In this document: in pieces, positions 11,801 to 20,800 of the stretch
How positions within the stretch are numbered: the first letter of the stretch is position 1
Layout of the letters: the number at the start of each line of letters is the position of its first letter
Origin: Microglena sp. YARC
Lineage: Eukaryota > Chlorophyta > Chlorophyceae > Chlamydomonadales > Chlamydomonadaceae
DNA length: 64,000 nt
Reading direction: 5' to 3'
NCBI GenBank assembly: GCA_022414725.1
Contig: CM039462.1
Span: 1,226,898 to 1,290,897 of the forward strand
Position numbers and translations under genes: made by a program
Notes under the pieces: model-generated
Databases searched by the model: none
What the model was told of the DNA's origin: nothing
The model's input: only the letters and a program-made list of their open reading frames with translations

Positions 11801-14800
11801 GATGCTGATGGTAGTGATGTTGCTGGTGATGGTGATGATGATGATGCTGGTGGTGATGATGCTGGTGATGCTGGTGATGATGCTGGTGATGATGATAGTG
11901 GTGAAAGTGATGCTGGTGATGATGTTGCTGGTGATGGTAGTGGTCATGATGCTGGTGCTGGTGATGATGATGATGATGATGACGGTGATGGTAGTAGTGA
12001 TGATTATGATCATGGTAATGATGCTGGTGCTGGTGATGACGGTGCTTGTGATAATGAAAGTGGTGATGATGCTGGTGGTGATGATGCTGGTGGTGGTGAT
12101 GATGATGCTGGTAATGACAGTGGTGATGATAATGATAGTAGTGATGATGATGATGCTGGTGGTGATGGTGCTGATGATGGTGGTGCTGATGATGAACTGT
12201 TCAAACTGCATAGTGCCCATCTGATCTCACGACAACCCCTAAAGCCTACTCACATCTTGATGCTGCATGGATCGTTCTAACTGCATGGTGCTGATCTAGT
12301 CTCATTACAACCACTAAAGCCTACTCACATCTTGTTGCTGCATTGATCGTTCAAACTGCATGGTACTGATCTGGTCTCGCAATTGCTCAGCTGCCCCTTC
12401 GGCCTCAGTAGCCCTCCTCTCAGCTACGGCCAACTTTTCAGAGTCAGCACGTTGCCTCTCAGCTACGGCCAATTTCTCAGCATTAGAAGCTCTCCTCTCA
12501 GCTATGGCCAACTGTTCAACATCAGCAGCCCTCTTCTCAGCTATGGCCAACTTTGCCCTCAACATCTCAATCTGCGTTTCCATCCTCCGTGCAGAAGATG
12601 AAGAGGCACTACCGCCAGAGGGGTCCGACAGCCTGGCAGTGTGATTATTGTCAACGGCACTTGCTGCGGGAGTAGCTGCTGACTCAATGGCGGACGTGGC
12701 ACCTGTGCATGGGATACAATAGTACATGAGGATTTGATTGTTCGAATAATCACACACAGACGGCAAAAGTCACACAAAACCACACACACTAGCCCAATGC
12801 TACGTCGTTGCTGACAATGCTGATGAAAATGTTTCTGCTGACAATTCTGATGAGTCTGCTTCTTCTGACAATGCTAATGACAATGCTGATGAGTCTGTTT
12901 CTGGTGACAATGCAGATGAGTCTGTTTCTGGTGACAATGCTGATGGCAATGCTGATGACAATCCTGATGACCATGTGAACGGCGATGACGGCGACAAATA
13001 AGATGACAATGATGAGGATGACAATGATGAGGATGACAGAACAAACGGACAGGAGTTCAAGGGCCTTACATTTGAAGGAGCTCACTAGCATCATGGCTTC
13101 TCCCTCAAAGTTGATGTTAATGGTTTAGGGCCTTCCCTTTGAAGGAGCTCAACAACCTCGTGGCTTCTTCATCAAAGTTGATGTTTAGGGTTCAGGGTTT
13201 AGGGCCTTACTTATGAAGGAGCTAATCAGCCTCATGCCATGATGGCTCCTTCCTTACAGTTGATGTGAATGTCTTAGGGCCTTCCCTTTGAAGGAACTCA
13301 CCAGCCGTATGGCATAAGCCATGATGGCTTCTTCCTCAAAGTTGATGTTAATGGTTTAGGGCCTTCCCTTTGAAGGAGCTCAACAGTCCCGTGGCTTATC
13401 CCTCAAAGGTCATGTTAATGGTTTAGGGCCTTTAGGGTGTAGGGTTTAGGGGCTTGCTTTTGAAGGAGCTCATCAGCCTCATGGCATGAGCCATGATGGC
13501 TTCTTCCCCAAAGTTGATGTTAATGGTTTAGGGCCTTCCCTTTGAAGAAGCTCAACAGCCTCGTGGCTTCTTCCTCAAAGTTCTCAAAGTTGATGTTTAG
13601 GGTTTAGGGCCTTACCTTTGAAGGAGCTCATTAGCCTCATGGCTTCTTCCTCGAAGTTGATGTTTAGGGTTTAGGGTTCTGGGCCTTACTTTTGAAGGAG
13701 CTCAACAGCCTCGTGGCTTCTTCCTCAAATTTTGTGTTCAGGGTTTAGGGTTTAGGGCCTTACCTTTGAAGGAGCTCATAAGCCTCATGGCTTCTTCCTC
13801 AAAGTTGATGCTGTCGGCATTCCACTCATCCCTAAAGTTCAGAGTGAGAGCAGACTCCCCAGGACCATGCTGGGGGGTACACAGTGGAGAACCAAAAAGC
13901 AAAGCTCCACCAGTAAGGGTAGGTGATGAAGACAAAGGAGCAGTATAAGTTCCACCACCGGCAACGGGGCGTGATGCAGGCATAGTACATGTAGCAGCAC
14001 TAGCAGCGGCAAGGGCAGGCGATGTATAGGTAGCGTAAGCAGCAGCATGAGCACAGGTAGCAGTACCCGCAGTTGTAGCAGCAGCAGTTGCAGCAGCACG
14101 GGGTTTGGCAGGTGAGGTAGTGGTGGCATGAGCAGCACCGCTAGCAACCGCAGCTGATGCAGGAGCAAGAGGCGGTGTTGTAGGAGGCCCTGTACGTCTA
14201 CAAGCTTGAGCTCCTGTCTTCCTTTCTACACTGCTTGCGAGCTTTGCTGCTCTGCCGCTGCTGCTGGCGGCGGTGGGGAGGGGAGCAGGAGGTACACCAG
14301 GATGCTGGTCGGAAGGCAGCGGAGCAGTCTTTGCAGACTTCATGGAGTCATTAGCGCTAGCCGGCTTGCGTTGAGCTGGCGCGTCCTTGGCACTGTTGCA
14401 GCGGATTAAGGGTGTGGCAGAATCGACGGGGGGCACTGCATCAGGTGATGAGTTCTTAGACCTGGCCAGCTTGCGCTGAGAAGGCGCTTCCTTTGCACTG
14501 TTGCAGCGGATTAAGGGTTGGGCAGCACCGACGGGAGGCACTGCATCAGGTGACGAGTTCTTAGAAGCCCTAGAGCTTCCCCAGGGTCCTGCTCCAGGTC
14601 TGGCAGATACGGAGCCACCCTTGGAGGCGGAGCCCGGCGAGCTTTGGGAGCGATGAGAGGCACCATGAGGAGCCTTGGGAGCGACGAGAGGAACCAAGGC
14701 GGATTCTGGCCCCTGGGAGCGATGAGAGATGGGTCCTGCTGCAGCTGAGCTCTGGGGTGGAGTTCCCCAGGTCCCGTTCCGGGTGCGCGAGGACTGGGAA

Positions 14801-17800
14801 CCTGGGCTGGGAGTCAGGGCGCTGGGAGTGCTTTTGGAGGGACGGGAGAACTTTTTGGAGCTGGAGTTGCTCGGCATTGAGGGACCATGTGGGTTTGAGA
14901 AGGTCTGACTTCCGAGTGAGGGAGTACCTGTGTTGGGGCAGTAGGGTGAGGAGTGAGGGCAGTGGGGGTGCAGGTGCTTGTGGAAGGACGGGAGGACTTG
15001 ATGGAGCTGCACTTGCGTAGCATTAAGGGACCGTGTGGGTTTGAGAAGATCTGACTGGCGGGTGAGGGAGTACCTGTGTTGGGGCAGTAGGGTCGGAGGC
15101 TACTGAGGGTACTGGGGGTGGAGGTGCTTGTGAATGTGTACATTTTGGGAAGGGATATGTACTGTCTGGCAGGTTTTCCTTCTGGGCACATCCCCCCCCC
15201 ACCCCACCTCCCTCTCCCCACACACACCTCCCCCTAGCCTACCACCCACGTCATCCTCCCCACCTGTCCAGCCCATCACCCCCCCACTCATACCCCTACA
15301 CACACACAACCTCCCCCCTCCCTCTGCCAGAACCTGCCATTACCATACGGTGCGCGGCTATTAAGAGCTATTACATCTGTTTTTATGAAAGGACATGTTG
15401 GCATGTGTAGCTTGGGACAGCTGAGATTGGTTGATGCCTGTCCCTCCCACAGTCACCTATGAACTACTCTAGCCATTTGGGCTGCTTGTTGTTTGAACCT
15501 ACAAAGGGCATCCTTTGGTAGGTCGGTGATTCTGGCGTCTTTTGACAGGTTGGTATCCTTTGACAGGTTGGCATCCTTTAACAAGTTGGCGTCCTTTTAC
15601 AGGTTGGTATCATTTGACAGATTGGCATCCTTTGACAGGTTGGCATCCTTTAACAAGTTGGCGTCCTTTTACAGGTTGGTATCATTTGACAGATTGGCAT
15701 CCTTTGACAGGCTGGCATCCTTTAACAAGTTGGCGTCCTTTTACAGGTTGGTATCATTTGACAGATTGGCATCCTTTGACAGGTTGGCATCCTTTGACAA
15801 GTTGGCGTCCTTTGACAGGTTGGTATCATTTGACAGGTTGGTATGAGCACCTTTCTTGGGTACCTGTGGGAGGGACAGACACCAACCAATCTTAGTCATC
15901 CCAAACTACACATGGCAACATAACCCTACGGCAGCCTGCACCTGTTCAGGATGGGAAACAGGTGTACAGGGTGTTAAACACCTGTTCAACAAGTACATGT
16001 TTAACCAATGATGTACATAAACAGGTGTTGAACACCCTCAACACCTGTTTAACATTCTGAACAGGTTGCAGGCTGCTGTAGGGAAACCCAGGTGCACCTT
16101 CCATTGGGAAAGCATGGGGGGAATGCTGGGTCTTTCCACAGCTGTCGGTTCGAATACCTAGCTGTGTCGTACCCGCATGTTTGCCCTAGCAGTGTTGTAC
16201 CTGCATGTATGCTCTAGCGGGCATGTGGCTAAGCCCTGTAACCCAATCAATCAAGATGCATGAGTAATAGGAGAGATATGTACAACCCAGGCGCACCTTT
16301 CATTGGGGAAAGCACCAAGCAATCCGAATTGAACGGTTGCTCCTGATCTGAGGGCTGCAGTAAGTTGCCAACGGCGAAAAGCTCGGACGGGTCGATAGCA
16401 ATGGGGGTGAATGCACCTCCCTCTTTAAAGAGAGGGGGAGGGCCAGTCGGCTGAGACCTTTTCAACAGGGGGGTGAACTCTTTTGTCGGTGTCCTCAGCC
16501 TTCTCACTGGTGACGGTGTCGACTCAAGTGCCGCCCGGTCATCGTCCCCAAAGCTGAAACCGTACTGCTCGTCATCTCCAAGTCCACCTCCCTCCATATC
16601 CATCAGCTGCAGCTCACCCAGCACTACCATTGTGGCCCTGTGGGCGGCACTTCCACCCGGAGTGGTCAGGGGTGTAGCAGAGCAGAGGGCAGTGCCCCCT
16701 TTCCCAGGGGAAGCCATCAGCTGGGATGGGCAAGAGGGTGTGTGGGTGAGAGAGCCGCCAATACCCCTGCCTCTGTAGCCCACACCTACTCCAGGAGTGG
16801 TTAGGAGGCCCATGGGGGTGGCCAGGAGGTCTGTGGGGGTGGTCAGGAGGTCGTTGGTGAGGCCATTGAAGTGCTCGTCGCCCTGGAGGCATAGACTGGT
16901 ATTTGGCGTGGCATCTAGCATGGCAGGGGAGGAGAGTGTTTGGATCAGGGGGTTGTACACTGCTGAACTGTTCCGGGGTCTTGGTTGAACGGCTCCGGAG
17001 TCGTGGCTGAACGGATCCTGGGTGGTGGCCATGTCCAGCTCGCCTGCCAGGAGATCGTCACCCTCACAGTCGTCCGGCCCGAAGGGAAAGTCATCACCCA
17101 CATCCCCGTCCCTGAACGTTTCGTTGATTATGAACATGCCGAAGCCCTTGACGGGTGTGTTAGGGTCGGAGGGCTTGGCAGCATCAGTCTGGTTCGTATC
17201 CCTCAGGACAATAGACTCTGGTGAGGTAGCAACCGCATCAGCATGTTTTGTGACTCTCACGGCCAGAGGCTCTGGCAATGTTGCAATTGCATCAGCTCGG
17301 TTTGTGACCCTCACGACCAGAGGCTCTGACAATGTAGCAACTACATCATCTTGGCTCGTGACCCTCGCAACCAGAGGCTCTGGCGATATGACAACGTTGG
17401 CATCCATACCAGTGGTCTGGTCTGCAGCTGCAGCGTGTGCCTGAGCAGCAGTATCCAAACCCTGGGTATTAGCTGCATCTTCTGCAAAAGCTGAAACAGC
17501 GGCAGGAGTAGCCACAGTGGCGTCCACAAGAGTGATTTCGGATGGAGCTGTATCAGCAGCAGGAGGAGCAGCACCCACAGCAGCGGTATTGACTGTAGCT
17601 GTATCAACAGCAGGTGCAGCTGGATCCGCAGCAGTGGTATCGACTGTAGCTGCACCAGCAGCAGGAGTAGCTGGATTCACAATAGTGATTTTTGATGGAG
17701 CTGTATCAGCAGCAGGAGGAGCCAAAACAGCATCAGTTGCAACTTCTGCTGGAGCATTTACATCTTCAGAGGCAGGTACAACAGAAGAAGTAGTGACACT

Positions 17801-20800
17801 GGCGTCCACTACAGTGGTAGCAGCTGCAGCGGGAGCAGGAGCAGGAGCAGCATCCACAGCAATAGTATTAGCTGCGGTTTCTGCAGAAGCAAGGACAGCG
17901 GCAGGAGTAGAGACATTGGCGTCCACAACAGTGATCTCGGCTGCAACAGGGGCAGGAGCAGCATCCACAGCAATAGTGTTAGCTGCGGTTTCTGCAGAAG
18001 CAAGGACAGCGGCAGGAGTAGCGACATTGGCGTCCACAACAGTGATATCGGCTGCAACAGGAGCAGGAGCAGCATCCACAGCAATAGTGTTAGCTGCGGT
18101 TTCTGCAGAAGCAAGGACAGCGGCAGGAGTAGCGACATTGGCGTCCACAACAGTGGTAGCAGCTGCAGCTGTACCAGCATCCAACACAGTATCAGTTGCA
18201 ACTTCTGCTGAAGCAGTTACATCTACTTCAGAGGCAGGGACAACAGCAGGAGTAGCGACATTGGCGTCCACTACAGTGATATCGGCTGCAACAGAAGCAG
18301 GAGCAGGTGCAGGAGAAGAAGTATCGATACCCCGGGTATAAGCTGCATCTTCAGCAAAAGCAGAGACAACAGCAGTAGCAAAATTGGCGTCCACTACAGG
18401 GGTAGAAGCTGCGACTGTATTAGCAGCAGGAGGCCTGGGATCTGGGATTGGGTTCTCAGCTGCAGCAGTATAAGCCACAGTAGTAACAGTATCCTCGGCA
18501 GGTGTATCAGCTGCAGCTGTTTCACCAGCAGGAGTAGCAGCATCCACTGCAGCAGTATCAGCTGAAGTTTCTGCAGAAGCAGGAGCAGTGGCAGGAGTAG
18601 CGACAGTGGCATCAGCCGCAGCTGTATCAGCAGTAGGAGTAGCAGCATCCACAGCAATAGTAGTGGCTTCAGTTTCTGCAGAAGCAGGGGCAGCGGCAGG
18701 AGTAGCCACAGTGGCATCAGACGCAGCTGTATCAGCAGTAGGAGTAGCAGTAACCTCAGCAATATTATCAGCTGCAGTCTTTGCCGTAGCAGGGACAGCG
18801 GCAGGAGTAGTGACAGTGGCATCAGCCGCAGCTGAATCAGCATTAAGAGTAGCTGAATTTGCAACAGTGGTATCAGCTGTGTCTGAATCTGCAGCAGGAG
18901 TAGCAGTATCCTCGGCAGTAGTATCAGCTGCACTTTCTGCAGAAGCAGGGAGAGCGGCAGGAGTAGCAACAGTGGCATCAGCCGCAGCTGTATCAGCAGT
19001 AAGAGTTGCTGGATCCGCAACAGTTGTATCAGCTTGGCCTGAATCAGCGGCAGGATTAGCATTTTCCTGGGCAATAGTATCAGTTGCAGCTTCTGCAGAA
19101 GCTGAGACAGCAGCATGATCAGCAGCGGTGGCATCCACAACAGTGATATCTGCTGCAGCCGCATCAGCGGCAGGAGGAGCAGCACCCACAGCAGCGGTAT
19201 CGACTATAACTGTATCAGCAGCAGGTGCAGCTGGATCCACAACAGTGGTATCGACTGTAGCTGCACCAGCAGAAGGAGTAGCTGGATTCACAACTGGGGA
19301 ATCATCTGCAACTGTGTCAGCAGCAGGTGCAGCTGGATCCACAACAGTGATATCCGCTGCAGATGCATCAGCAGCAGGAGTAGCAGCACCCCCAGCAGCG
19401 GCATCGACTGTAGCTGTGTAAGCAGTAGGTGCAGCTGGATTTACAACAGTGGTATCGACTATAGCTGCACCAGCAGCAGGAGTAGTAGCACCCACAACAG
19501 CGGTTTCATCTGCAACTGTGTCAGCAACAGGTGCAGCTGGATCCACAACAACGGTATCGACTATAGGTGCACCAGCAGCAGGAGTAGCTGGATCCACAGC
19601 ATCGGTATCATCTGCAACTGTATCAGCAGCAGGTGCAGCTGGATCCACAACAACGATATCGACTATAGGTGCACCAGCAGCAGGAGTAGCTGGATCCACA
19701 GCATCGGTATCATCTGCAACTGCATCAGCAGCAGGTGCAGCTGGATCCACAACAACGGTATCGACTATAGGTGCACCAGCACTTTCTGCAGAAGCAGGGA
19801 CAGCGGCAGGAGTAGCTGGATCCACAGCATCGGTATCATCTGCAACTGCGTCAGCAGCAGGTGCAGCTGGATCTGCAACAACGGTATCAACTGTAGCTGC
19901 ACCAGCAGCAGGAGTAGCTGGATCCACAACAGTGATATCAGCTGCAGCCGCATCAGCAGCAGCAGGTGTAGTGGGACCAACAACAGCGGTATCATCAGCA
20001 ACTGTATCAGCAGCAGTAGTGACATACACAACAGCGGTATCGACTGCAGCTGCATCATCAGCAGTAGTAGTAGCACCCACAACAGCGGTACCAGCTGCAA
20101 CTGTGTCAGCAACAAGTGCAGCTGGATCAACGACAGTGGTATCAACTATAGCTGCACCAGCAGCAGGAGTAGCTGGATCCACAGCAGTGGTATCAGCTGC
20201 AGCTGCACCAGCAGCAGCAGGTGTAACGATACCAACAACAGAGGCATCATCTGCAACTATGTCAGCAGCAGTAGTGACACCTACAACAGCGGCATAGACT
20301 GTAGCTGTATCAGCAGCAGCAGGTGTAGCGGTACCAAGAACAGAGGCATTTTCTGCAGCTGTGTCAGCAGCTGTAGTGACATCCACAACGGAGGCATCAA
20401 CTGCAGCATGTGCACCAGCAGAGGCATCTGAATGTGGCACGGCCTTCACAACCGCAACAGTAGCTGCAGCATCTCCATTCTGTACTGTAGCAATCGCGGT
20501 AGGAGTATCCTTGACAGAAACATGAGTTGAAGCTTGTGCAGCAGCCAAGGCAGTTGCAGCTGAATGACCCTCTGGCGCTGCCTCAACAGCACTTGTGGTA
20601 GCTGCAGCATCCCCTTCCTGTGCAAGTGCAGAAGCAGTATCCTCGAAAGAGGCATCAGCTGAAGCTTGTGCAGCAGCCAAGGCAGTTGCAGCTGAATGAC
20701 CCTCTGGCGCTGCCTCAACAGCACTTGTGGTAGCTGCAGCATCCCCTTCCTGTGCAAGTGCAGAAGCAGTATCCTCGAAAGAGGCATCAGCTGAAGCTTG

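Noticed and set aside
11456..12280. Asp/Gly-rich 274-codon plus-strand ORF
   Set aside because: It is the GAT/GGT triplet array read in one frame; other frames and the other strand are equally open.
15493..15895. Plus-strand 117-codon ORFs and a possible minus exon starting after the cccacag at 15867
   Set aside because: They sit inside the foldback minisatellite; the minus frame meets TAA and exons b and c already join in phase without it.
17517..20431. Several 260-440-codon ORFs overlapping the Ala-rich exon in other frames
   Set aside because: Shadows of the minus-strand exon b caused by GCA/GTA codon bias; the minus frame alone is open for the full 5.9 kb and joins neighbouring exons in phase.
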